Shown: positions 6,979 through 14,825, counted from the first letter of the stretch. The stretch: 15,292 bases of DNA from Lachnospiraceae bacterium (GCA_009774655.1 VSOD01000050.1:1-15292), one strand, 5' to 3'. Notes: generated from the letters alone by a model not told the origin. Numbers and translations are program-made.

Positions 6979-8970
6979 ATGAAGGAAATTTTATTCGGGG
7001 CGGCTTATTATGACGAGTATATGCCCTGCGAACGGTTGGCGGAAGACGTCAGGATGATGAAGAAGGCGGGGATCAACACGGTGCGGATCGCGGAATCCAC
7101 GTGGAGTACCTGCGAACCGCAGGAGGGTGTATTTGATTTTTCCCATGTGGAAAGGGTTCTGGACGCCATGGAAGAAGCGGGCATTCATGTAATCGTGGGG
7201 ACGCCCACTTATGCGGTGCCAACATGGATGGTAAAATCCCATCCGGATGTGCTGGTGGAGACGAAGAAAGGTCGGGCCATCTACGGGGCGCGTCAGATCA
7301 TGGATATTACCCATCCGGTCTACCGGTACTATGCGGAGCGGGTCATCAGAAAACTGATGGAACATACGGCTCACAGGAAATGTGTTATCGGTTTTCAGGT
7401 GGATAATGAGACCAAGTATTACGGGACGGCGGGAAAGAACGTACAGGAAAGATTTGTGAAGTATCTGAGGAAGAAGTTTGACAATGATCTGGAGGCCATG
7501 AACATGGCGTTCGGGCTGGATTACTGGAGCAACCGGATCAATGCCTGGGAAGATTTCCCGGATGTGCGGGGGACCATCAACGGCAGTCTGGGAGCGGAAT
7601 TCGAGAAGTTCCAGCGGATGCTGGTGGAGGAGTTCCTAGGCTGGCAGGCGGCTCTGGTACGGGAATACAGCAGAGAGGACCAGTTTATCACCCACAACTT
7701 CGACTTCGAGTGGAAGGGCTATTCTTACGGCGTTCAGCCTGATGTGGATCATTATCGCACCGCAAAATGTCTGAGCATCGCCGGGGTCGATATCTATCAT
7801 CCGACGCAGGACGATCTGACTGGTAATGAGATCGCTTTTGGCGGAGACATGACGCGCTCCTTAAAGCAGGATAATTATCTGCTGCTGGAGACGGAGGCAC
7901 AGGGCTTCCCAGAATGGCTGCCCTATCGGGGACAGTTGCGCCTGCAGGCTTACAGCCATATCGCATCCGGGGCAAACAGTGTGATGTACTGGCACTGGCA
8001 TTCCCTGCACAATGCGATGGAGACTTACTGGAAGGGCCTTTTGAGCCATGATTTCGAGGAGAATGCCACTTACCGGGAGGCCTGTATCATCGGCAGGGAA
8101 CTGCAGGAGGTCGGCAGTCATCTGGTCAATCTGAAAAAGAAGAATGAGGTAGCGGTTCTGGTGAGCAATGAGGCGCTGACGGCCCTGAAATGGTTCCGGA
8201 TCGCCGCGTCCTACAATGATATTGTGCGCTGGCTCTATGACGCGCTCTATAAGAGAAATGTAGAGTGTGACTTCCTCTGGCCGGAGTCGGAGAACTTTGA
8301 CCAGTATAAGATGATTCTTGTGCCCGCTCTCTATGCGGTGCCGGATCATGTATTGGAGAAATTGAACCGGTATGTGGAGCACGGCGGCACGCTGGTTGCC
8401 ACCTTTAAAAGCGCCTTTGCGGACGAGAATGTGAAGGTCAGCCATACGGTACAGCCGCGGATCTTAAAGGACTGTCTGGGCGTTCACTATCACCAGTTTA
8501 CGATACCGAAGCATGTGAAGCTGGACGGTGAGATCGTGGAGGACGGTGCGGCCCATGAGGCGGCAGTGTTTATGGAGCTGTTGCTTCCGGATACGGCGCA
8601 GGTGCTGGCATCCTATGGTCATGAGAACTGGAAGGAGTACGCCGCGGTGACAAGAAATGCCTTCGGGCAGGGAACGACATACTATATCGGCTGTATGACG
8701 GACGAGGGGCTGCTTGCACGGATTCTGGAAAAAGCGCTGGCGGATGCGGGCCTGTCTGTTCCGGAAGGAAGCGGTTTCCCGCTGATCATCCGCAAAGGGA
8801 TCAATGATTTCTGGAAGACGGTATATTTTTATCTCAATTATGCCGATCAGGAGCAGAAAGTGCAGTACGGCTGTGCGGACGGGACGGATCTTCTGACGGG
8901 GACGGCTGTCAGAACGGGAGAATACTTTACGGTTACGGCTTGGGATCTGAAGATAATCGAGGTGGGCTGA
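6979..8970 (+). CDS. GH42 family beta-galactosidase
   Basis: 663 aa from the ATG at 6979 (AGGAAAG at 6967-6973), a normal GH42 length. An ATG at 6886 in frame would add 31 residues that do not belong to the family fold. The start of the TIM barrel is clear (GAAYYDEYMP, then GINTVRIAESTWSTCEPQEG and FDFSHVERVLDAM). The acid/base is E144 in FQVDNET, and the nucleophile is probably E304 in LLLETEAQG, where relatives read (M/L)EQ-x-P; the change of context is worth noting. YWHWHSLHNAMETYWKGLLSHD (about 335-356) is the conserved barrel end. A trimerisation-type domain (about 385-590) and a small beta domain finish the protein. No signal peptide, so it should hydrolyse imported beta-galactosides in the cytoplasm. 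The preceding AraC-type regulator likely controls it. The natural substrate cannot be read from sequence. Confidence 0.93.
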   Translation: MKEILFGAAYYDEYMPCERLAEDVRMMKKAGINTVRIAESTWSTCEPQEGVFDFSHVERVLDAMEEAGIHVIVGTPTYAVPTWMVKSHPDVLVETKKGRAIYGARQIMDITHPVYRYYAERVIRKLMEHTAHRKCVIGFQVDNETKYYGTAGKNVQERFVKYLRKKFDNDLEAMNMAFGLDYWSNRINAWEDFPDVRGTINGSLGAEFEKFQRMLVEEFLGWQAALVREYSREDQFITHNFDFEWKGYSYGVQPDVDHYRTAKCLSIAGVDIYHPTQDDLTGNEIAFGGDMTRSLKQDNYLLLETEAQGFPEWLPYRGQLRLQAYSHIASGANSVMYWHWHSLHNAMETYWKGLLSHDFEENATYREACIIGRELQEVGSHLVNLKKKNEVAVLVSNEALTALKWFRIAASYNDIVRWLYDALYKRNVECDFLWPESENFDQYKMILVPALYAVPDHVLEKLNRYVEHGGTLVATFKSAFADENVKVSHTVQPRILKDCLGVHYHQFTIPKHVKLDGEIVEDGAAHEAAVFMELLLPDTAQVLASYGHENWKEYAAVTRNAFGQGTTYYIGCMTDEGLLARILEKALADAGLSVPEGSGFPLIIRKGINDFWKTVYFYLNYADQEQKVQYGCADGTDLLTGTAVRTGEYFTVTAWDLKIIEVG

Positions 8971-9043
8971 AATTGAGGCTTGTTGAAATTGCGGCTTGTT
9001 GAAATTGCGGTCTGTTGACATTGAGACTTGCTGAAAATTTTCT
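8966..9043 (+). repeat. 16-bp tandem repeat, about five units, overlapping the GH42 stop codon
   Basis: Units of 16 bp: GCTGAAATTGAGGCTT (8966-8981), GTTGAAATTGCGGCTT (8982-8997), GTTGAAATTGCGGTCT (8998-9013), GTTGACATTGAGACTT (9014-9029), then a decayed 14-base copy GCTGAAAATTTTCT (9030-9043). The next bases, GTTGACA, begin the tyrS promoter -35, so the promoter looks like the continuation of the array. The GH42 stop (8968-8970) is in unit 1. Too short and without spacers to be a CRISPR. Confidence 0.88.
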
Positions 9044-9044
9044 G

Positions 9045-9073
9045 TTGACAAACGGGGCGCTTTCGTTTACATT
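9045..9073 (+). promoter_or_regulatory. Promoter of the tyrS T-box transcript
   Basis: TTGACA (9045-9050), perfect consensus, 17-base spacer, TACATT (9068-9073). Transcription would start near 9080, just before the T-box leader. Another TTGACA at 9015-9020 lies in repeat unit 4 with no good -10 partner found. Confidence 0.75.
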
Positions 9074-9084
9074 AGAGTCATCGG

Positions 9085-9416
9085 AGAAATGAAAGGCGTT
9101 GATAAGAACAAGTAGTAAGCTGTGGAGCGCACAGAAAGCAGCCGGTTGATGAGAGGCGCGCGGGAAGCTGCTTATGAATACATCTTGGAGCCGTACGACA
9201 GAATGGAGCTGTAGACTGTAAGAACATCCTAGTAGGTCGTACCGGGAAATGCCCGTTACAGCAGGAGAGTATTATGACGGTGTTTACAGGGAGCGTAAGG
9301 ATGACCCGGAAGAGCGTTGTTGTACTTGATGAGGCAGACAGTGTGAGCTGTCTGTGAAAATAGGTGGTACCACGAGTGTAAACTCGTCCTATGGCATGGA
9401 TAGGACGGGTTTTTTT
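9085..9416 (+). promoter_or_regulatory. Tyrosine T-box leader of tyrS
   Basis: A tRNA-sensing transcription attenuator. Stem I contains AAGCAGC...GCTGCTT arms, the conserved-looking distal sequence GGTTGATGAGAGG (about 9143-9155), and a specifier loop TGAATACA whose TAC codon (9179-9181) specifies Tyr. Stem III is a perfect 7-bp hairpin, CAGACAG/CTGTCTG (9335-9354). The T-box sequence AGGTGGTACCACG (9362-9374) has the tRNA-end bulge TGGT (9365-9368), which can pair with ACCA at the 3' end of uncharged tRNA-Tyr. The antiterminator pairs ATAGG (9360-9364) with CCTAT (9388-9392) and ACGAG (9372-9376... arm) with CTCGT; these bases are shared with the terminator. Low charged tRNA-Tyr therefore should raise expression of tyrS and anything read through from it. 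The 5' limit is approximate. Confidence 0.93.
9383..9416 (+). terminator. T-box regulated terminator
   Basis: CGTCCTAT (9385-9392), loop GGCATGG, ATAGGACG (9400-9407), extended by T-G and C-G pairs to 9383/9409, then a run of seven Ts (9410-9416). Its 5' arm contains the CCTAT that also forms the antiterminator, so the two structures exclude each other. Confidence 0.93.
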
Positions 9417-9503
9417 GTGTGAAAAAGCGTCCTATGGAAACAGCAACTTAAAAAGCGGTTCCGGGAGAGGGCCGCGGCAATCTGGAAATGGAGGAAGAGA
9501 GCA

Positions 9504-10730
9504 ATGAAAATCTACGAAGAACTTCAGGCAAGAGGACTTCTTGCACAGCTGACGGATGCGGAGGAGATTCGCGACCTGATCAATAACGGAAAGGCGACCT
9601 TCTATATCGGTTTCGATCCGACTGCGGACAGCCTGCATGTGGGACATTTTATGGCGCTGTGTCTGATGAAGCGGCTGCAGGAAGCGGGCAACAAGCCGAT
9701 CGCGCTGATCGGCGGCGGTACGGCCATGATCGGTGACCCTTCCGGCAGAACGGATATGCGCAGCATGATGACGAAAGAGACGATCGAGCATAACTGCGAG
9801 TGCTTCAAGAAGCAGATGAGCCGGTTTATCGACTTCTCGGAGGGCAAGGCGCTGATGGTCAATAACGCGGACTGGCTCCTTGATCTGAATTACGTGGAAT
9901 TTATCAGGGATGTGGGCGCATGTTTCAGCGTCAACAACATGCTTCGGGCAGAGTGCTACAAGCAGAGAATGGAGAAGGGATTAAGTTTCCTGGAATTCAA
10001 CTACATGATCATGCAGAGTTATGATTTCCTGGCATTGTACGAGAGATACGGCTGTAACATGCAGTTTGGCGGCGACGACCAGTGGAGCAATATGCTGGGC
10101 GGTACGAACCTGATCCGCCGTAAGCTGGGTAAAGACGCCTACGCGATGACGATCACGCTGCTGATGAATTCCGAAGGAAAGAAGATGGGCAAGACCCAGA
10201 AAGGGGCGGTTTGGCTGGATCCGAACAAGACCACGCCGTTTGAGTTCTACCAGTACTGGAGAAATGTGGCCGATGCCGATGTCCTTAAGTGTCTGCGGAT
10301 GCTGACATTCCTGCCTATCGAACAGATTGACGAGATGGATCAATGGGAGGGAAGCCAGCTGAACAGGGCCAAGGAGATCCTGGCTTACGAGCTGACAAAT
10401 CTGGTTCACGGCGAGGAGGAAGCGAAGAAGGCCGAGGAAGCGGCGAGGGCGCTTTTTGCAGGCGGCGGAAGCTCTGAGAACATGCCTACGGCGACGCTTA
10501 CGGACGATCAGTTCGTGAATGGTTCCATTGATATTCTGGGTGTGATGGTGGCGGCCGGCATGGCGTCATCCCGTTCCGAGGCAAGGCGGGCCGTTGAGCA
10601 GGGCGGCGTATCCGTGAAGGGCGAGAAGGTAACAGATATCAAGGCTTCCTACACGAAGGACATAATCGGTGCAGAAGAATTTATTGTAAAAAAAGGAAAG
10701 AAGAGCTTCAAGAAGATCGTGGTAGAATAA
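9504..10730 (+). CDS. tyrS: Tyrosyl-tRNA synthetase
   Basis: 408 aa; GGAGGAAG at 9490-9497 precedes the ATG. The enzyme charges tRNA-Tyr with tyrosine in the cytoplasm. Class I signatures are present: the HIGH-type motif H45-V-G-H48 in SLHVGHFMAL, the KMSKS-type motif K227-M-G-K-T231, and the tyrosine-pocket patterns YIGFDPTADSLH, LGGGT-like IGGGTAMIGDPSGR, SYDFLALY and QFGGDDQWSN. A C-terminal S4 RNA-binding domain (about 345-408; ASSRSEARRAVEQGGVSVKG) contacts the tRNA. Length and domain order are those of bacterial TyrRS of the Bacillus type. The T-box leader with a Tyr specifier independently confirms the identity. The aldolase gene begins 20 bp downstream with no terminator between, so it is probably under the same T-box control. 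Confidence 0.98.
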   Translation: MKIYEELQARGLLAQLTDAEEIRDLINNGKATFYIGFDPTADSLHVGHFMALCLMKRLQEAGNKPIALIGGGTAMIGDPSGRTDMRSMMTKETIEHNCECFKKQMSRFIDFSEGKALMVNNADWLLDLNYVEFIRDVGACFSVNNMLRAECYKQRMEKGLSFLEFNYMIMQSYDFLALYERYGCNMQFGGDDQWSNMLGGTNLIRRKLGKDAYAMTITLLMNSEGKKMGKTQKGAVWLDPNKTTPFEFYQYWRNVADADVLKCLRMLTFLPIEQIDEMDQWEGSQLNRAKEILAYELTNLVHGEEEAKKAEEAARALFAGGGSSENMPTATLTDDQFVNGSIDILGVMVAAGMASSRSEARRAVEQGGVSVKGEKVTDIKASYTKDIIGAEEFIVKKGKKSFKKIVVE

Positions 10731-10750
10731 AAAAGTGAGGATGGAGCAGT

Positions 10751-11743
10751 ATGGAGAAAATAGAAAGAATCGCAAAAGAAAGAACGCTCATGTCATATTC
10801 ACCGGATATCAAAGTGGTGGATTGTACGCTGCGGGACGGCGGCCTGGTGAATGACTTTTTCTTCACCGATGAGTTTGTGAAGGATTTATACCAGGCGAAC
10901 ATCAGATCCGGCGTGGACTACATGGAATTCGGCTACAAGGCGTCCAGGGAGCTGTTCGATGTAAAGAAATTCGGCAAGTGGAAATTCAGTGACGACAAGG
11001 ACATCCGCGCGGTGGTGGGAGACAATAAGACGGACTTGAAGATTGCCGTGATGGCGGATGTGGGGCGCTGTGATTTCAGAAAGGATATTTTAAATAAGAA
11101 GGACAGTCCCATCGACCTGGTGCGGGTGGCGACGTATATCAATACGATCCCGGCGGCGGTGGAGATGATCGAGGACTTTACGAAAAAGGGCTATGAGACG
11201 ACGGTGAATATTATGGCCGTCTCCAAATCCAACGATCTGGATATTGATGCGGCGCTGGAACTTCTGGGCAAAAGCAGCGTCGGCACGATCTATCTGGTGG
11301 ACAGTTACGGGTCTCTTTACCCGGAGCAGGTCAGAAGACTGTGTGACAAATATCTGGAGGCGGCGGAGAAGTACGGCAAGAAGGTGGGAATCCACGCCCA
11401 TAATAACCAGCAGCTTGCTTTTGCCAATACTACGGAGGCGATTATCAAAGGGGTGAGCTATCTGGATGCCACGGTAAGCGGGCTGGGACGCGGCTGCGGG
11501 AACTGCCCCAGCGAACTGCTGCTTGGCTTCTTAAAGAATCCGAAGTACAGGATCAACCCGCTGCTGAAATTCGTGGAACAGCATATCGTACCGCTGCGGG
11601 AGTCCGGCCTGAAATGGGGTTACGACGTTCCCTATCTTCTGACAGGTATCATGAATCAGCATCCGAAGACGGCGATCCAGTTTATGAAGGAAGAGCGGAC
11701 GGATTACAACAGCCTCTATCTGGATCTGCTTGACATCGGTTAA
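10751..11743 (+). CDS. HMGL-like (DRE-TIM) aldolase, substrate unknown
   Basis: 330 aa; GAGGATGGAG (10737-10746) precedes the ATG; a later ATG (10790) has a poorer site. The fold is the DRE-TIM metallolyase barrel shared by 4-hydroxy-2-oxovalerate aldolase, HMG-CoA lyase and isopropylmalate synthase. The start motif is VVDCTLRDGG with R28-D29; the metal-binding HxH is H215-A-H217 in GIHAHNNQQ; a following SYLDATVSGLGRGCGNCPSE matches the conserved G-x-G-R-G-x-G-N end of the barrel. No C-terminal regulatory (LeuA-dimer) domain is present, so it is not a leucine or homocitrate synthase. The most similar annotated type is probably the 'aldolase catalytic domain' or DmpG-like group, but the missing partner dehydrogenase (DmpF) argues against a meta-cleavage role. 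It likely shares the tyrS transcript; whether that links it to tyrosine metabolism is unknown. Confidence 0.85.
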   Translation: MEKIERIAKERTLMSYSPDIKVVDCTLRDGGLVNDFFFTDEFVKDLYQANIRSGVDYMEFGYKASRELFDVKKFGKWKFSDDKDIRAVVGDNKTDLKIAVMADVGRCDFRKDILNKKDSPIDLVRVATYINTIPAAVEMIEDFTKKGYETTVNIMAVSKSNDLDIDAALELLGKSSVGTIYLVDSYGSLYPEQVRRLCDKYLEAAEKYGKKVGIHAHNNQQLAFANTTEAIIKGVSYLDATVSGLGRGCGNCPSELLLGFLKNPKYRINPLLKFVEQHIVPLRESGLKWGYDVPYLLTGIMNQHPKTAIQFMKEERTDYNSLYLDLLDIG

Positions 11744-11759
11744 AAAGCTCTGCTATGCT
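11730..11759 (+). promoter_or_regulatory. Predicted promoter of the GH25 lysozyme gene
   Basis: TTGACA (11730-11735), 18-base spacer, TATGCT (11754-11759) with an extended -10 TG at 11751-11752. The -35 lies inside the last codons of the aldolase gene. Transcription would start near 11766, leaving a leader of about 170 bases that contains the duplicated element at 11783-11911. Confidence 0.6.
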
Positions 11760-11782
11760 TAGGATGTGAGTGCTTGTGGGCA

Positions 11783-11911
11783 ATGACGGGCGGGCCGGTA
11801 TCGGCAGGAAAACCTTTGCGTTGCGCTGCTGCGGACGGCATGACGGCCGAGTCGGTATCGAAAGGAACGCCTTTGTGTGCTGCTGCGTGCAGGCTGCGGG
11901 CGGCATGACGG
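11783..11911 (+). repeat. Diverged tandem duplication in the lysozyme gene leader
   Basis: Three ATGACGG starts at 11783, 11840 and 11905 mark two full units (57 and 65 bp) and the beginning of a third. Shared blocks in order are ATGACGG, CGGTATCG, AGGA(A)(A/C)..CCTTTG, GCTGCTGCG and GGC. Each unit holds a small palindrome around GTAT, CCG-GTAT-CGG in unit 1 (11795-11804) and TCG-GTAT-CGA in unit 2 (11852-11861), followed by AGG-AAAA-CCT (11806-11815) or AAAGG-AACG-CCTTT (11861-11874). Confidence 0.75.
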
Positions 11912-11939
11912 AAAGTGCGGCCCGGGACGGAGGATGCGA

Positions 11940-13688
11940 ATGAAAAAACTGAGTGACTTAGACGAGCTTCTGGATCTGGACGAGGAGGATGCATTTGACG
12001 AAACGGAAGATGCATTCGAAGAGGATGTGTTCGAGGAGGAAGACGATTACGAGTTCGAGTATGCGGGAAACATGCCGGATAAAAGGATCCTGCTCCTGGT
12101 GATCGCAGTGGCGGTCATTGGGGTGGCCGCTGTGGCGGCGGCCGTTCTTCTGGCAGGAGGAAGCAGGAAGAAGGAGGCAGCGGTGGAGACGTTGGTGTCT
12201 TCTGCGTCCGGGGAAGCAGAGCCGGATTCGGGAGAGACGGCAGGCGGACAGGAGCAGATGGCGGAGAATGACCCGACATCCGACGGGACCGGGACGGCAG
12301 ATCAGGCAGACGCCGCCGCGGACGATACAGATAAGCAGAACGCATCGGCGGAAGCCGGAGAGACGGCAGACGATGGAGAAGCAGTGCAGGAGGATGCGGC
12401 GCAGGAACAGGATCCCCAGACGTCCACCATGAGTACCGAACAGGGAACGGAGGTCAATGTGACGGAGCTTCTTTCTTCGGGCAGTGTGGCACAGACCGAT
12501 CAGGTGACCATCGGCATCGACGTGGCGCGTTACCAGGGCACCATCGACTGGGAGCAGGTTGCCGCGTCTGGCATCGACTTTGCCATGGTGCGGGTGGGCT
12601 ACCGGGCGGATAAATCCCGGGAGATCTGCGCCGATTCCAATGCCAGATTCAATATGCAGGAAGCGCAGAAGCATGGCATCAAGGTAGGTGCATACTTCTT
12701 TTCCACGGCGACGACGACGCAAGAGGCGGTGGAGGAGGCCGGCTGGGTGGCCGATTATATTTCCCAGTACCAGATCACCTATCCGGTGGCCTATGACTGC
12801 GAGGGTTTCGACCAGCCGGACAGCGCGCAGTACGGGCTGACCAACGCGGAGCGCACGGAGATTGCCATTGCCTTTGTAACAGAAATCAATAACAGGGGTT
12901 ATACGCCGATGTTTTACTCGTCCATGGGGGAATTGACGGGGAGTGCGAAATGGGATACGCAGCGGATCGAAGAAATATGCCGCGTCTGGGTCGCCCAGTA
13001 TCCGGAGACGCCTTATCCGCAGACGGCGAAGTCTTCCTACACGGGAGCGCATGTTATGTGGCAGTATACGAACCGGGGGACGGTGGCCGGAATCAGCAAG
13101 CCGGTGGATGTGAACGTGGCCTATTTCGGTTATGAAGGCACGGCGCAGGCCAGGAGCGACGAGGCGCCGGAAGAGGCAAAAGCCGACGTGGAGGCGTTGA
13201 TGAATTTCACCCAGGTCAGTGAGAATGTGACGGCCAAGGATTCCACCAATCTGCGGGATATTCCCAGCCAGGGCGCAGACAGCAGGGTAGTCTATACCTT
13301 GAAAAACGGAGAGGCCGCTGCCAGAACCGGCGTCAGCGACAGCGGCTGGTCGAGGCTGGAATGGAACGGCCAGACCGTCTATGCGGTGTCCAGCTATCTG
13401 ACCACGGATATAAGCTATCAGGCACCTGCGGTTTCTTCACAGGAGGGAGCGGGCAGCGGAGACGGGCTTAAGACGAAGTTTGCGGAGAGAAACGACCAGG
13501 TGACGGCCAAGATCGAAGTGAATCTGCGGATGCTGCCCAGTGTGACCAATCCGGATGCCGCCGTGGCAGCCGTGCTGCACAATGGAGAGTATGTGACACG
13601 AACAGGCATCAATGAGGAATACGGCTGGTCACGGGTAGACTATAACGGGCAGATCTTGTACTGTATCAGCAGTTATCTGACGAATTAA
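11940..13688 (+). CDS. Membrane-anchored GH25 lysozyme with two C-terminal SH3 domains
   Basis: 582 aa from the ATG at 11940, with GGAGG at 11929-11933. Order of parts: a very acidic N-terminal tail (residues 1-47, 23 Asp/Glu against few Lys/Arg); one membrane segment (about 49-74, ILLLVIAVAVIGVAAVAAAV); a low-complexity Ala/Glu/Asp/Thr linker (about 79-185); a GH25 muramidase domain (about 189-400) with IGIDVARYQG (D194) and the catalytic-type YDCEG (D286-x-E288); and two bacterial SH3 repeats (about 430-490 and 521-582), each starting VTAK and ending SSYLT. GH25 enzymes cut the N-acetylmuramic acid-beta-1,4-N-acetylglucosamine bond of peptidoglycan. The domain should lie outside the membrane, acting in wall turnover, with the SH3 repeats binding the wall. 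No phage genes surround it, so it is probably a chromosomal autolysin. Confidence 0.9.
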   Translation: MKKLSDLDELLDLDEEDAFDETEDAFEEDVFEEEDDYEFEYAGNMPDKRILLLVIAVAVIGVAAVAAAVLLAGGSRKKEAAVETLVSSASGEAEPDSGETAGGQEQMAENDPTSDGTGTADQADAAADDTDKQNASAEAGETADDGEAVQEDAAQEQDPQTSTMSTEQGTEVNVTELLSSGSVAQTDQVTIGIDVARYQGTIDWEQVAASGIDFAMVRVGYRADKSREICADSNARFNMQEAQKHGIKVGAYFFSTATTTQEAVEEAGWVADYISQYQITYPVAYDCEGFDQPDSAQYGLTNAERTEIAIAFVTEINNRGYTPMFYSSMGELTGSAKWDTQRIEEICRVWVAQYPETPYPQTAKSSYTGAHVMWQYTNRGTVAGISKPVDVNVAYFGYEGTAQARSDEAPEEAKADVEALMNFTQVSENVTAKDSTNLRDIPSQGADSRVVYTLKNGEAAARTGVSDSGWSRLEWNGQTVYAVSSYLTTDISYQAPAVSSQEGAGSGDGLKTKFAERNDQVTAKIEVNLRMLPSVTNPDAAVAAVLHNGEYVTRTGINEEYGWSRVDYNGQILYCISSYLTN

Positions 13689-13712
13689 ATGATTTCCTTG
13701 AAGATTGAAACT

Positions 13713-13740
13713 ATGGCAGGTAATTTACCTGCCATATATT
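13713..13740. terminator. Terminator shared by the lysozyme and aroC genes
   Basis: ATGGCAGG (13713-13720) and CCTGCCAT (13728-13735), extendable to 11 bp with a 1-base centre (TAA/TTA), followed on the plus strand by ATATTTTTTGG. It ends the plus-strand lysozyme transcript. The minus-strand aroC stop (13725-13727) lies in the loop, so the last aroC codons form one arm. Confidence 0.8.
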
Positions 13741-14825
13741 TTTTGGAGATTGTCCAGTCTGGCGGAAGCGTTGAGCAGAAGGGCGTCGGCTATCGTGAGC
13801 GCCGCCATCGTCTCCACCACGACTACGGCCCGGGGAACGATCACCGGATCGTGACGGCCCTTGATGGAAAGTTCGATGTCTTCGCCCTGCCTGTTGACCG
13901 TCCGCTGGGGCGAGAAGATGGATGGCGTGGGTTTTACGTAAGCGCGCAGGACGATGGGAGATGCATCGCTGATGCCGCCCAGGATACCGCCTGCATGGTT
14001 GCTTGTTTTGACCACCTGTCCGGCTTCCATATGGAAGGGGTCGTTGTTCTGAGAACCCTGCCTGACGGCGACTGCCGTACCGTCACCGATCTCCACGGCC
14101 TTCACGGCGCCGATGGACATGAGCGCTTTGCTTAAATTGGCGTCCAGTTTCTCGAATACCGGATCGCCCAGACCGGCGGGCACACCGTCGATGACACACT
14201 CGATGACGCCGCCTGCGGAATCGTAATGCCGCATACAGTCTTCCAGATAGGCTTCTGCCGCGGCGGAGGCATCCGGATCCGGCATACCGGTGGGTGTCAT
14301 GCGGGCTGTCTGCAGGTCAAACCTGCTGCGGTCGATCTCGACCGGCCCGATGGCTGTCGTGTAGGCGGCCAGTGTGATGCCGAATTCCCGCAGCAGCTTC
14401 GCGGCCACGGCGCCGCCCGCCACCCGTCCGGCAGTCTCCCGGCCGGAGGAGCGGCCGCCGCCGCGGTAGTCACGGAAGCCGTATTTGGCGTCGAAGGTGT
14501 AGTCTGCATGGCCGGGCCGGTAACAGTCCGCCAGATTGCCGTAATCCGCAGAGCGCTGGGAGGTGTTGCGGATCATCATGGAGATGGGCGTGCCTGTGGT
14601 CCGCCCATCGAAGATGCCGGAGAGAAGCTCCACCTGATCCGTCTCCCGACGCTGGGTGGTGATGGCGGAGCTGCCGGGTTTTCGCCTGTCCAGATAAGCC
14701 TGAATATCCGCCGCCTCCAGTGGCAGTCCTGCCGGACAGCCGTCCACGACGACGCCCAGCGCCGCACCGTGGGATTCTCCCCAGGTTGAGATCTGAAAAA
14801 TAGTACCAAAAGATGAGCCTGCCAT
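13725..14825 (-). CDS. aroC: Chorismate synthase
   Basis: 366 aa from the ATG at 14825, preceded on the minus strand by AGAAAGGAAA; a longer in-frame start at 14936 is unlikely because it would lie before the promoter-proximal leader and adds 37 residues outside the family fold. The enzyme converts 5-enolpyruvylshikimate-3-phosphate to chorismate, using reduced FMN, the last step of the common aromatic pathway. Signatures are GESHG (16-20), YRPGHADYTF (102-111), GGRSSGRETAGRVAGGAVA (123-141) and, later, GGILGGISDASPIVLRAYVK with KPTPSI. Full length, no frameshift. No other shikimate gene is in the window, so aroC appears to stand alone here, with its own promoter and a leader of about 125 bases. 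Confidence 0.97.
   Translation of the reverse strand: MAGSSFGTIFQISTWGESHGAALGVVVDGCPAGLPLEAADIQAYLDRRKPGSSAITTQRRETDQVELLSGIFDGRTTGTPISMMIRNTSQRSADYGNLADCYRPGHADYTFDAKYGFRDYRGGGRSSGRETAGRVAGGAVAAKLLREFGITLAAYTTAIGPVEIDRSRFDLQTARMTPTGMPDPDASAAAEAYLEDCMRHYDSAGGVIECVIDGVPAGLGDPVFEKLDANLSKALMSIGAVKAVEIGDGTAVAVRQGSQNNDPFHMEAGQVVKTSNHAGGILGGISDASPIVLRAYVKPTPSIFSPQRTVNRQGEDIELSIKGRHDPVIVPRAVVVVETMAALTIADALLLNASARLDNLQKIYGR

Noticed and set aside
8966..9043. CRISPR array
   Set aside because: The 16-bp units are directly adjacent with no spacers and diverge between copies; no cas genes are present.
11940..13688. Lysozyme gene as a prophage endolysin
   Set aside because: No holin, tail or integrase genes nearby, and the acidic tail plus membrane anchor and SH3 repeats fit a chromosomal autolysin better.
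13689..14135. Plus-strand open frame after the lysozyme gene
   Set aside because: It begins at the lysozyme stop, runs through the terminator hairpin and lies opposite the well-supported aroC reading frame; composition is that of aroC antisense.
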